From Eleginops maclovinus (Eukaryota; Chordata; Actinopteri; Perciformes; Eleginopidae), in NCBI RefSeq assembly GCF_036324505.1, contig NC_086350.1, forward strand, positions 11,053,032 to 11,117,031: a stretch of DNA of 64,000 nucleotides, written 5' to 3'. Of this stretch, positions 23,701 through 35,991 are shown piece after piece (position 1 is the first letter of the stretch; each line of letters begins with the position of its first letter). A program made the position numbers and the translations under genes. The notes beneath the pieces were generated by a model. That model ran no database searches, had not been told where the DNA came from, and saw only the letters and a list, made by a program, of their open reading frames with translations.

Positions 23701-26633
23701 AGCAGACAAAAATAGAGGACGTTGGAGGAGCAAAGGTACAGCAGGCTTTCGTATCATCTTCCTTCTAGGACAGTTTCTATTTTTAATGACAGTGATGAGG
23801 ACACCATCATCATTTACATTGACTATTCAGGGCATGTCTTCCTGGGCCTGCATTAAAAAAAAAAAATGTTTTGGGTCAAATGCCAAACATTTTGGCTCAT
23901 GTCAAAACAAAGCAAGACATTAATGAATATGAGAAGAAATTAACAAATGGTCCAATTTTCTTGGAGTGTTGTAACAAATATATTTTATCAGCCTTTTATA
24001 TTAGTTTTATTATAAGACTATTATGATAAATTTGAATAGTCTTGTTAACAGTTAATCACTGTTTATAACAGTAAGACATGGTTTTACCTTTTGCCAGACT
24101 TTCTACGGCTCTTTGTGCTTGAGGAGCTCTGGTTTGCGCAGCCTCGCCTGAGCACACAGAATATCAATTAAATTCCTGATATTTGCAAAAAAATTAAATT
24201 AACCTGTATCTCTTAAAACTTAGATTTTATAATAAATAAAATCCTATTCTTTGACCTCGGTGTAACTTACCTTCATCCGGCTCTCGATGGTTCTCCTCGC
24301 TGCTTTGTTCATTAAATGATTTCGTTTCGACCTCCTCCACTGTGGAAGACGGCTCTTCTTTACTTGCACCCTCATCTTAAGAGAAAATAAATTGATATGA
24401 ACCGCCAATTCTTTCTTTTTTTTTAAACAGCGAAATGTTTTTACAAAAAGCAGAAAAAAATCTAACCATTTGTCGTAAGTACTCCAATCTTGTAATTCGC
24501 AGGTCTGAACTGATACGGACTGCTCCTTTGTTGCAGCTCAGCCCTCTCCGGTGTGTACACCTAAAGAAGACACAATCACCACTTATTTTCGACTCTTAAA
24601 ATTACAAGAGGTTTTCCAAACGAATAATAATCATTTAAAATAAAATCTTAAACTTATAATTAAAAATATACTCTAAGTTGAAGTGTATATATTTTTTATT
24701 TAAAGTTTTTTTTCTTAAATGTTGTGGACATGCTGCTGCTTTTACACTGTTTTATCATAGAAGACACATTGTTTTATACAAGAACACAAATATTTTTTCT
24801 GTTTAAAAATACACACACAAGCAAAGGAAAGAAGCCCACTTTAGAGAAATATTACAGCCTGTATTTTTTGCCAGTGTTTCTCAAGTCACTCACTTCATTA
24901 AAAGACGCAGCTATGTGGGTCTCTGATAGCTGCTTGTTCTGCAGTTCTCTGTCAGAGGACTGGGCCACATGAAGGCTCACTTTCTGGGAGTTCACCACCT
25001 CCTGCAGGCTCCTGGAGTCTGAGTCGGATGGGGAGACACTGTGAGCCAAGCCAGGAGGAGTCCGAGGACACACGGAGGACAGAGGCCGGGAGTCCTCCTC
25101 CTCCTCTTCCTCCTCCTCCTCTTCCTCTGGGGTTTTATTAGTCTCTACATCCACGTCCGGCTCGCCTTCACTGTCCACGCATGGCGACATGGACCGGTAG
25201 CTTGAGCTCTCACTTAAAAAATCGGGCGATAAATAGCCAGTGCGACCCCCGTTGTAAGCGCCCCTGTTGCCGTACAGCTTGGCGATGCAGTCCGCGTCTT
25301 TAATTACGGGCCTGAAGGCAGACACGTAGCTGATTTTCCGGGATGCGAGGGTCATCCCCTCCAGCGGCCTCGCCTCGTCCCCTGACTTATCGTCATCATT
25401 ACGCGTGGACTGAGTGCTGGAGCACCGGTCGTTTTCCACCATGCTGTCTTTTGAGGTGTTGGTGCTCCGATCACTGTGCTCGGAGAGATCCATGTCAGTC
25501 TGCCTGGGGGGACACAGCAGCTCTGGTGGGGGTTTGTGCTGAGTCTGGGTATACGGAGGCATGGGCAGCGCGCCGGCCGTGGGCCAGAACATGGGGAAGG
25601 AGGGGTAGGAGCTGTCCTTTGTACCCGGCCACAGGACACCTGGGAGGCCCGCTTTGCTCTGCTCTCCCATCAGGCTGTCGTCTTTCTTCTGGCACAGGCC
25701 GAACGCTTGAAACCCGTACGGGTGAGGGAAGAGCGGCGGAGGGATCTTTGGCAGCATCCCGAAGCCTTTACTGGGCACGGGGATGACCGGGTAGCTGCGC
25801 GTGCTTGACATTCCGCCCAGGTTGTCCTCGCGGCTGATGATTTTTGCAGGTATCTCGGGTGACTCTCGAGGACGAGAGTGTGCGTGTGATTTTAAGGAAG
25901 AACTGGAGTCTGACCCGCAGCCTGGCAGCGTCCTCTTGCGACTTCCCCCATTGAACATGGCCTTCACGTCTTCCCACGCGTGCAGCACATCTGTCTGGCT
26001 GCCTTTATCTGACAGTTTAAGATGTCGCCTCCAAGAATTAAAGTTAGCCGCGTCCGGCTGCGTGTACTTGGACTCTGGGGTGCGATGCGAGTGAAATATA
26101 AATTTATTTGGAGAGAAATACATGTTGCAGTAGGAGCACTTGATGCACTTGGCCCTGGAGCTGTTGTAGCGCGCCGGGATGAAGTTGCCTCGACTCCCCC
26201 ACGCGCACTCGTGAGAAACATCAAAAGCAAAATTTTCTGGAAGTTTAGGAGGTGCGTGAGCTCCTAGGAATGACTTACAGAGTCTCTCGGCCTCGCGTTT
26301 TGTGATCATCCCGCAGCGTCTGGAGGAGATGGGCATGGCCCCGGCTCTGCGCAGGATCTCCAGCTGTACAGGCGTGCACTGCACGCAGGTGATGCCTAGT
26401 GCTACACGCCGGTTGTGTATCTCGTTATAGCTGTACGTCTTCAACAGCGTGTTGGATATCTGTGCGAGGCAAAGTCTCTCCTGGCCATCTATCACCAAAG
26501 ACACGATCGGTATTCCGTACAGCACCGTCTGTGATACCTGGTTGGGCTTCAAGTTCTTGGAGCTCGGGTAAGAAAGTTCTTGCTTTGAGGTTGGCGAGGA
26601 GCTAGAGTCTCGTCCCGCAGGTATGGAGTCCAT
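20709..26633 (-). CDS. skor1: SKI family transcriptional corepressor 1, 7 coding exons
   Basis: Nuclear corepressor of the SKI/SNO/DACH family that works with LBX1 and SMADs in dorsal spinal cord and other neurons. Coding exons are 24894-26633, 24467-24560, 24271-24375, 24088-24147, 23620-23694, 21535-21609 and 20709-20806, giving 748 aa. The large first coding exon carries the SKI/SNO/DAC domain (about residues 36-128, with YGIPIVSLVIDG) and the SMAD-binding SAND-like domain (about 132-232, with CAWGSRG and candidate zinc ligands Cys163, Cys166, Cys169, His181 and His183). A Glu run of about 11 residues ends near 513. Exons 5-7 form a coiled coil (about 650-716). The C-terminus EAHDALHHFSCKMLTPRHC is the family's conserved tail. 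The ATG at 26633 follows a good acceptor with a short untranslated leader. The first coding exon ends at GTGAGT just before 24894; the frame runs on 13 more codons into the intron. Linkage to pias1 and c15orf61 supports SKOR1 over SKOR2. Which teleost copy it is (a or b) is unknown. Confidence 0.93.
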
Positions 26634-27094
26634 CCTTGAAGGTCTGGCAGCTGCACAGACGAGGTTTGAAATTAAGATGGGCTTTTGTCTCAAGTTAAGC
26701 TTTATAATAACACCTTTTTCTAGTTCATTATTTTTAAAGCCAGATATTAAATTAGCTAAAGATGAAACATAGAGGACATGCTGTTACAGGCCTCCCATTT
26801 AATAAAGTTTGCATTAAGGGATTTTATTAAATATTTAGACCGATCCAAAACACATTCATTACATGAAGATACATTCATTGCACGTATCACTCCACTTAAA
26901 TAGTTCCCACGGGTCCGAAACTCTAACATTTTCTCACTTTTAACTGAAATTAGGAATAATTAGTGAGTAATTCCATGTTAAAATTCCATCAGGCTAATCT
27001 TAAAATATTCTTATAGATGGATTGAAGTCACTAGTCAAATACTTTATCAAACACTATCAAAAGCATACTGTCCAAATCAGTTTCTAAAACTCAC

Positions 27095-27340
27095 CTCAAA
27101 TGTTCGTGCAGCTCCCCTCTGTCGTTAGTGAGAAAGCTGTGATCAAGTGGAGGTCAGAGAGATGAGAAGTATGCTCTCTGTTGGATGTAAAGATGCTTGC
27201 TTTAGGATTCGGACGCAGTTGTCCGTGCAGCACCGCCTCCCTCCAGCTCGTTGTCCTCCTCTCTCTGCTACGCGGTCGGTGTGTGCATACAGTCTGTGTT
27301 GCAGCAGCAGCAGCAGCAGCAGTGTGCACATGGCAGGCAG
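27095..27340 (-). other. Probable non-coding first exon of skor1
   Basis: On the minus strand the sequence ends in ATTTGAG followed by a strong GTGAGT donor at 27089-27094. The skor1 coding exon begins with an acceptor shortly before its ATG at 26633, so an upstream untranslated exon is required. This GC-richer stretch, about 460 bp upstream of the ATG, is the best candidate. Its left boundary is well supported by the donor; its transcription start is a guess. Confidence 0.5.
27301..27322. repeat. Short CAG trinucleotide repeat
   Basis: About seven tandem GCA/CAG units lie in or just upstream of the putative skor1 first exon. They encode the poly-Ala or poly-Ser runs of spurious short frames there and have no sign of being translated. 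Confidence 0.9.
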
Positions 27341-29263
27341 AGTGTGGTACAGCCCCCTCTACGACACACAAGTGACGGTAAAACTTAAGGCGAGGCACTC
27401 CCACTCTCACAGACAGCTTGCATTAACCATGGATTCATGACCAATAGAGATGATTGGAGTGTTGGTCTTAAAGCAGCCTACAGGTCTACGCCATGGTGTG
27501 GATGTTGTCTACTATGATCAAATTAAACATGTTAGAGCCTATTTTGTGTAAATGCATAACACAAATCCATATTATCTTTCATTACACTGTAGGCTATCGT
27601 GTCAAACAATGCATTTTAATTCATAGTTTGTCAATTGCATGTTAAAAACGCTTTGTTATTCACAATATGCAGGGAGGAGGTTGCAGTTGGATTTGGCATT
27701 CCGCTTAAAAACAGCAGGGATACATTGTGTTGAGTGTGAAGAGAGAGGGCCCGCTGCTGAATACGGGGTGCAGGCCCTCAACATGTGCTGGTTCCCACGG
27801 ATTCATCGTTTACCAGGCACACTTCGCCTACATGCGTTTTGACAATAACCAGCTGCTCCAAAGGTCACTCTCTGAGATCGGCGCTTTGTTTTTCCTTTTT
27901 TTCCTTTGAGCTGAAAGGAAAAAAGATCAGACAGAGGAACAATGCGCGCAGCCTCTCACCATAAACGACGTTCGTTTAACTTTTTAAAGTCAATAAAGCT
28001 TTGGGTGAATCATCTTCATCAGGCACACGCTGCGCCAAGCAATGATGTAATATTGATGAAGAAACAGGACACGTTCCTGTTGGTCCTATTGACTTCAGTG
28101 CGACAGAGCTGGATGGCAATAATGACAATTTGTCTATAATTATTCTCTAATTTCCAGAGAGGAAAGATGCTTTCTTAATTTAAAACACGGGCAGTTTTGA
28201 AATACGAGTATTTGAAATAATAATACAAATAGGTCTAGTCTATTAAAACAATAATTTGATTGTAAAACATGAACCATTTATTTTGTAGGCCCTATGGGAA
28301 ATGGGAAACATTTACATACAACTGAATTAATTCCCACATTTTCATTTGTTTGTCATATCTGCAGAAGAAAAAATAAATAAAACGAAAATATATATTATAC
28401 TATTGTAAAATCATAATTATTTTACAATCGCTACCCATTTGTGTTTGGGATTAAACATGTTTAACTGGATCATTTTAAAGAAATATGCATCTTTAATCCA
28501 AACCTAGCTCTTTGAAAATGCATTTTCTTAAAGTCCATAGAAGTGAACAGACGGTGAACCAACATGAGGCATAAAGAAAAAAAATCAAATTAAGCAGCCA
28601 TCTCCTCCATCTGCTAATCTATTGATTATTGAATGGGCATGGCCTGTTAAACATCGACTGTCATCAACACAAACATCTTAAGTAAAAGTCATTGTTGCCA
28701 TCAGATAAATCCAAGGCTTTATTGACAGTGTGAACAACTCAACTGGAATGAAATGGCCAACAATCCCTGTTACACTAAATGGACACCAAATAAACCCCCA
28801 GAATTCACGACAACAGATTAACAGGAAATCCATATTTTCAGAACTAAATGTCATGTTCACAGACTCGTTCACTGCAGAAAGTGATGTTGATTACCTATGC
28901 AGAAAATGAGAAAAGTAACCCAAAAAGTCAGTAAGGTCATAATCAGGCTCATGCTACCTTTTTGTGCACGAGAGAAGAGCTCATTTAAAAGTGTGTCTGC
29001 ATTAATCACAGTGCTGCATCAAAGTATGATAATCACCTGAACACTCTATTAAAATAAAAGTCCCAGCCCGGGGGAAATCTTACCTTACTCTTTAATTGTT
29101 TTGAGGCTTTGATAGGCTTTTTAATCTAAGATTAATTTATGCATTCTTAAATAACTCTACATATGATTAATAAGCTTGAAAATTAAAAGGAGACTGAAGC
29201 AATTATAACAAGTGGTTGGTCATCACCTCATTAGATGGTATTAGAAAGATGCAGCTTGTGTGT
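27341..29263. other. Proximal upstream region of skor1, non-coding
   Basis: No exon is recognisable. The stretch 28880-29230 is dense in complex, non-repetitive AT-rich words (GATTAATTTATGCATTC, CATATGATTAATAAGC) that suggest homeodomain or POU factor sites. It ends immediately before a long GT array. Enhancer function is inferred only. Confidence 0.45.

Positions 29264-29356
<93 letters not shown>
29264..29356. repeat. (GT)n microsatellite, about 46 units
   Basis: An almost pure GT dinucleotide array of about 93 bp. The Cys-Val and His-Thr open frames across it are artefacts of the repeat. Confidence 0.98.
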
Positions 29357-29357
<1 letters not shown>

Positions 29358-31416
29358 TGATTGGCTATCGCAAAAAATAACAGTGGAAGGGTAAGAGCAA
29401 AATATGGAGAGACAGTTTGATGACAATCCCAGGCAAAATTGCTGCAGGCTAATTATTATTCCGTATCTTTCTAACACACTGGATGAGTCACAATCCTTTA
29501 TAAGCAAGATGAAGTGATAGACACCTTATTTTTACTGGCTTGTTGTCAGTTATAGCAACACAGATCCTAATCAGGATCAACTCAGACTGTTCACATCATT
29601 CAGTGTGTTGATCCTGTTAGGTTTCCTGAGCTGCAAAGACAACAAAAGACACACATCAGCTGTTGTAAAGGCCACCAGAGAGACACAGTGAAAACAGTGA
29701 GACTTCCTAAATGGTTGCTAATGTGTAAAGAAGACATCACTCCTCTCCTGCTCGAATGTTTATTTGTCTCCTAAAAGCCCACCCCTGGGTCCTGACCCCC
29801 ACATCCTCCACCGCTAAACGGAACATTTCTTCTCACAGGAGGAGGTTTCAGTTTGTATGTGTGTGCACTGTGTGTGTGCACTATGTGTGTGTGTGTGTGT
29901 GTGTGGGAGGGGGGGTTCATCACTGCATCAAATGAAGCTGAGCGCAGGGACCCTTTTGTCACAGGCAGGGACTCATCTGCCAATAGTAAGCTGTGAGGTC
30001 CTAAGGGAAGGCAGGAACAAAGGTGCTAAAAGGCTGTGTGACAATGAGGGTGCTCCGAGGAGAGCCTTCAAGTGTGGGACGCAGGCTGCACGGGACAAGC
30101 TGTGCCAATCACTCCGCAATTACTTTTTTGTGTCAATCCAGAGGCCTTGTGTGGGCATTCATGAGGAGACGCAAGGACACGAGCAGCCACGGCCAGGTCC
30201 GTCTCTCTGCGCTCTGCTGTTTACATAGAGCTGACCCTAAGCCTCCTGGCATACTTGTGTGGAAAATCACCTGCTCTTCTGTTGATTTAATTGTGGAAAG
30301 CCTGACAACAAAACCTCTGGCACATTCAGCCTCTTTTCACTGTGGACTCTGCACCCATTAGAGAAGAACTCAGCATTTTAAGCCAGAAGGTTTATCTTTC
30401 AAATGTAGGCACGATTTGTGAAAAGTGAAAAAATAATGTTAATATAAAAACATAAAATAGGACAACTCTCTTTGAAATATAAATAAAAAGTGGATTTTAA
30501 CATATTTCTGATCACCTCGTCTGTAACTATTTGTGTTAAAAAATTGTATTACAACTGTTGTTAAAGTATAGTTTTAATCTGAGATCTGGTTTATTATCTT
30601 CCATTTGACAGTAGGTTTTGGCAATAAAGCCAACATCTATTTTACAGTTATGATATTCTGCTGATGACAACATATCCTGCATTTACAAAATGGCAAATGT
30701 CTTCAAATGACAAAGAAAATAATCTAATTTGTATTGAATTATTTCACTTTTGTTTCACACTGTTTTAAATGAGACAAAACTGTATATGTGGAAAAGCTTT
30801 TAGGTTCATTCCTGAACTTGGAGAAAGTGGTTGACAAAAAATGTCGCCACAAAGTCCATAGTCAACTCATTTTGTTCGTTTTTTATTTCTAGAAATGAAT
30901 AGTTACAAATAAAAAACTGGATTTGTTAAATGTACAGGACATAATTATATTAACTATCATTTAGTCCTGTCTACAACAAATAAGCAGAAGTATAAAAAAC
31001 AGGCCCCTCTACTGCTAATTCATTATGACAACCCTTAAGTTTAATTGTCATTAAACCGACTGCCTCACTGTGTTTATTTGGAGGGTTTAAGTTTTGTGTT
31101 TCAACACTGTATGCTACAGTGTAATAAAGAAAGATGCAGGAATTTGTCTATATCCAACCCCGAGCAGTTTTCAATGGTGTAATGAGGAGTCAAGTGAGAA
31201 TGGGAATTATCGTAATGATAACAAAGGTCTATGCGCCATAGCTTGGGGCTATATTGCAGGGCATTACCATAAAGATGCGATGTGCTTGTATTGCAGGGTT
31301 TTTGTGAGGGAACAGGCCAAAGAGATAATAACTATTAGTAGATGACAGTGCTTTGTGGGATTCCAGCTGTGGAGCCTAAATTTCCATACAGATAGAATGG
31401 CTCTGGGTGGATGATA
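29357..31416. other. Non-coding desert segment
   Basis: Contains a shorter interrupted GT tract at 29857-29905 and otherwise mixed, mainly AT-rich sequence. Two overlapping plus-strand frames at 29857-30361 have no family resemblance and start inside a GT tract. No gene is supported. Confidence 0.5.
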
Positions 31417-31497
31417 TGTGTGTGTGTGTGTGTGTGGGGGGGGGGGGGGTGGAGGGCTGGGCAACTCAGTGGACTCATCACACACACACACACACAC
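31417..31497. repeat. GT tract, G14 run and inverted CA tract
   Basis: A GT tract (31417-31435) passes directly into 14 consecutive G (31436-31449). After a 29-nt spacer it is mirrored by a CA tract (31479-31497). The two dinucleotide tracts are complementary and could pair as a 19-bp stem with the G-run in the loop. Confidence 0.9.
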
Positions 31498-31679
31498 CAT
31501 AGTCTGCATGTGACAAATCTCAGTGTTGGACTCTGTCTTGGTGTCCCCAGTCAGACTTTGGGGCGAGGTGAGAGCCTCCGGTTTGAACACTCTGCGGGTC
31601 TCTGTGGAGGAACTGTCCAGAGTGCTGAAGCAACGCCGACAGCTTTCAAAGTCAGGAAGTGCAAATAGCTAGGGCTTTC

Positions 31680-31794
<115 letters not shown>

Positions 31795-32369
31795 ACCAGA
31801 GATTTTCATCAAGATCACATGCAGGTGAGAGGCTGTGCGACATGCTTGTCAGCACCAGGGATTGGGGGAAATCTTGCCTCACAAACAAGTAAAAGCCCCC
31901 CTCCAAAATAGATCAGCCCTTTCAAGGTCTAAGAGTTTAAAAAACACACCCTTCCCAAAAATATACACCAAATATGTATGGGAGTAATGCTGTAGCCAAT
32001 TGTTTCAAAAAATCAACATTTCGGTGTTGACTGTGCTTGGAAATATATACTTCTTTAGGGTTACAAAGGATATACTTTTGTAGAAATTGATACATGAAGC
32101 TTAAGTTGTTCAATAGGATTAATTGTAAATGTTGTTACATTTAAAACTATTTTTATATATATAATATATAAAAGCAAATGACTAAAAAGCGTGGCAGGTT
32201 AATTAAGCAATGGTTTCATCTTCTTTTTGCTGTACATTTGTATTATTTATTTGCATTTCAGTTGATATATATTAATTAACTTAGCTACATTAAGATAGCA
32301 ATGCCCCCAGTAAAAAGTCTACCTTTGGCTGTCTTCATGGTCATGTGAGCTTTGCCTTGCAGGTGTAGA

Positions 32370-32520
32370 GGTCCAATGGAAGTATCCCGACAGGAAGTGG
32401 AGGAAAGCAGCTAGCATGGCTCTATCAAGACCCAAGAAAAGAGACTATCAGCACCTTGTTTGCAAAGCCATAAGCATAGCAAACAAAGGGAAAGTCTCCC
32501 TGCAGTCTTCATAAGCTAAG
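32370..32520 (+). repeat. Degraded teleost interspersed repeat
   Basis: Words such as AGCAGCTAGCATGGCTCTATC, followed about 25 bp on by ATCAGCACCT and then by TAAGCTAAGCTAAAC, match the general pattern of a common fish repeat (CAGCTAGCCTGGCTCTGTCC then ACCAGCACCT). Divergence is high. The family was not confirmed by a search. Confidence 0.45.
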
Positions 32521-34619
32521 CTAAACATGTCATATTTAAAGCACATACATGCTAAATCAAGAAATCAAATGTGGATATTTCTCAACATTTCAGAGTATTT
32601 CCTTTAAAAAGGTCAAAACTGAAACTGTTTTTTCAAAGTTATTAATTAAAGTGGTGTCAGCATGACCCAGAAAGGACATGTAGATGAGAGGATTCAGGGC
32701 TGAGTGAGACAGAAAAAGTGTGAGGTAACTGTGATGAATTATCTATGCTATCTAGGGTTAGGTTAATAATAGCAGTGGATGTGCTGATGGAGAATGAAAG
32801 TCTGGTGTCTCCTGAGCTCCAGTCAATCCGCTGGTGTAAATAAATCCACAAACATCTGTAAACAATGGTGCACATGTTTTTCTATTAAACAAACACAGCT
32901 GTTTAAAGCGGGGCCCCGGAGATCGAGCAGGTAAGAGGGCCGAGATCCCGGCACTGAGCAGCTTTTTTGGTAGACTTCCAGTGCTGGGCATGCTGTGTGC
33001 GTTTATGTAAGGACAAGGCTAACAGAGAGGAGACAAAGATAGTGAGAGCAGAGAGCGTGAGGAAACCAATCACCCTGTAATTATCCCCCCGGTGTGTGAA
33101 CTGCCCAACTCTCCGTCCTTGATAGATTCACCTGACCCAATAACACAACACAGCCACAATGGACTGGAGGCGGGATAAAGACAACACCATAGATCAGCCG
33201 GGGATCAGCAATGAGACAAAGACCTAACATCTGGGAGCTGCAGTGAAATTAAAGAACTGAAAGACTGAACCAATCCTTTTACAGCTTTCCATTAATAGCC
33301 TGGGAGCTGCTTGAGAAACGGCACAAGTGAGGTAACGCGGGATTCAATTTCATTTGATATTAAGAAACACCCCTTGGCATCTCTCTCCCTCTCTTTCTCA
33401 TACTCTCCCCCTCTGCTGCTCACACATCACTCTGTTACCTTAGAGTGATGTATTAAGGCATTTAAATTAACAATGAAATGACTTATTCTAATACGCCGGT
33501 CCTGAGGAGAGCCTGGGATGCTTGGTGTAGTGGGACATCAACACCACCTCTAAACCTCAGGCTGGGCAGCGAGGCATGTCGTCTTTCAGATAGCCCAAAC
33601 AATCTGGCCGGCACTCCATCCAAAAGGCAGACATTCATGTGGTCATTAGGATGCGGAGAGGCAGAATAACACAAAGCCTGTCATTACTGGACTCTGAAAA
33701 CTACATCTCCCAAAGACGAGTAAATACATGTCGATCCTGTGGTGGGATTGAGAGAAAAAGAACCAGTAAATACACCAAAGTCCTGTAAAGAAAATTACTT
33801 GTTTTTCGGAGTTTGAGGCAGCAAAGCAGAACCTTGAGTGTTTATGAACTTCAGCAGCAGCTTGTAAAACCTAATGTTACCCCCTCTTGTGTAGTCTTTT
33901 TCTGATAAAGACTTTTAAAATCATTTATTTGAAGGCCTTGGTCAGCTGAATACAAATGAGGATACAGTGGGTGCCTCGCCTGTCCCTGAGGGGGGGAACA
34001 AAAATAGATCAGAGAAAAGCACAGTTTGATTGATGCTGCTACACTCTGAATAATGATCGGTTCAGAGGTCAAACTACTTCAGTGGGATGCATTATATCAT
34101 TAATTACAGACATCAATAAACAATAAGACACTGTCCATATGTTTTAAGTGTGCTTATGCCTCCTCTCCTCCATGCTGGATGATTTCACAATTAATAACCG
34201 TTACACAATGACCTTAAAAAACACAGAAAAAAGGCCCTCATCAGCTATTGATTGCATTCTCACAGTATCACAGTAGAAAAATGTGGTGTAGTAATTACAC
34301 GTGATGAGAGAAGCACATTTCGATCTCACAGTTACATATGCAATTAAAATATTATTCATTACCTCTTAAATAAAAGACTGATTCTGAAATCCCATTAAAT
34401 TTGGGATAATTGTGTGTGTTTAATTATAAGCCGTAGCAGGAAGGAAGGAAGACAGGAAGTTTCGGAGAAAGTAACAGAATGTGCTCTGACCTAGATAGCG
34501 CAGGAGACATTTTGTTTTAAAAGTGACCTTGCTGTGAAACGTCAGCTCAGAATAGCTCGGATAGTTTTCTATGGACTCTCATGCACAGACCTATTACTTC
34601 ATCTTCTGCTTAAACAGAC

Positions 34620-34960
34620 CCTATTTGTGTCCTTCTAAACTGACGTGTTATATTTTTGACTCCACTACATTTTTCGGATTACTATTGATTACTTTGCAGT
34701 TAAAAGTAATAATTCAACATCTTTGAGAAATACACTAAGAGTGATCACTCGTATCAGGACCATAAGCTTAGCATTAACACTAAAAACAGCCTAGGACTCT
34801 CCCAAGGTAAGACCACAACTTTTACTAACTCACTTAGTTTTTTGTAAAGATTTAACGAAAAAGATAATAGATGCTAATCCGTGACTTTCAAATAGCCCGC
34901 CGAGCTCTTTCAAATTGTTTCAAGACTTTATGTTAGGTAAGCTACGCTAATCATACTGGC
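34620..34960 (+). repeat. Degraded interspersed repeats, two families
   Basis: At 34620-34710 the text (ATATTTTTGACTCCACTACAT, then ATTACTTTGCAGTTAAAAGT) matches the middle of the AAGTAC/TTTACTC repeat also seen at 19034 and 49095. At 34710-34960 (AATTCAACATCTTTGAGAAATAC, then ACCATAAGCTTAGCATTAAC) it resembles a second common fish repeat, related to 32370-32520. Recognised by pattern only. Confidence 0.5.
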
Positions 34961-35972
34961 CCATAGCTGTTGCTTTAAATGTACCATACAAACAAGAAAG
35001 CATATTCCCATGAATGTCAATTTTTTACTTTACTATTTAAGAGCAAACTACATCAAAGTTATGTTGCTAAAAAAAAAAACATTCACCTAACTACAACAAA
35101 ATATAATATTTGATGAGAGGCCCATCGTCTGCATAAATGGTACATTTTGATACTTTATGAACATTTATCTAATAAGACATTTGCACTTATATTGTCAAAT
35201 CTTTTATACAGGACTTTTAAGTTATTGAGTATTCGTAAAGTGTTGCATTGCTACAATCACTATAGGCAGAGCAGATACCTCCTGTAAATATATCACTGCA
35301 TGTATTGAGACTATGTCCACAGATATGCTGCGGCCTGTGTATAGGTTCCTGTGTGAGCCGTCTGCTGCCCCGGCCCAACGTCCCCTGCTGGCTCCTCAGA
35401 GCAGCTCGGCTCGGGCCGGTGGCTTCAACCTGCAGGCAGCCAGAGGACAGCCCAAGCGGAGCTGTCTGCCACTCCTGTGCTTCATTAGGAAACAAAATAT
35501 AAGGTTTCCAGTCCATTAGGAATGACTTTAGGAGTGAAAGCACATAAGACGCCGACTCACCTCATCAACAATGCATTGCAATAACGGCTGAGGATGAATG
35601 AGAGCGAGCAGAGAGGGGAGAGAGAAAACAGCATTAGCCCGTATACAATGTCTTTACAGCAGAGTGGAAAGGAAAAAAAAATCATTAATGCAATAAAATG
35701 TGGTCAGATTAATCAAACGCCTCAAACTCTTATGAAAATATTACAGGCAGAGAATTTTCTATTACATCTAATGGTATCTAATCTAATACTGGCAGTTAAA
35801 GGCTTGGGCATCTATTTATTGTGAAACACAATTTAGGAAGTTTAAAGGGAAGCAGTGAAGCATGCGTGCCACATAGCCGTCAGGAACATAGACAGAGATC
35901 TTTTATTTTCTTTCCTCTAACTCATAAAAGCTTACCATTAAAGACTGTAGGTCTCTGAGTTTGGGGGAGGGC

Positions 35973-35991
35973 GGGGGGGGGGGGGGGGGGG
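35973..35991 (+). repeat. Run of 19 G
   Basis: A homopolymer of 19 consecutive G, preceded by shorter G-runs from 35963, giving guanine-quadruplex potential on the plus strand. Confidence 0.97.

Noticed and set aside
24852..24893. Extension of the large skor1 exon to a stop at 24852
   Set aside because: A good GTGAGT donor precedes it and five further exons continue the conserved SKOR coiled coil and tail in frame.
25343..25808. Plus-strand open frames of 110-147 aa
   Set aside because: Antisense shadows of the GC-rich large skor1 exon.
35217..35543. 108-aa minus-strand frame in the desert
   Set aside because: Overlaps two plus-strand frames of similar length, has no splice context and no similarity to MEK5 or any family I know.
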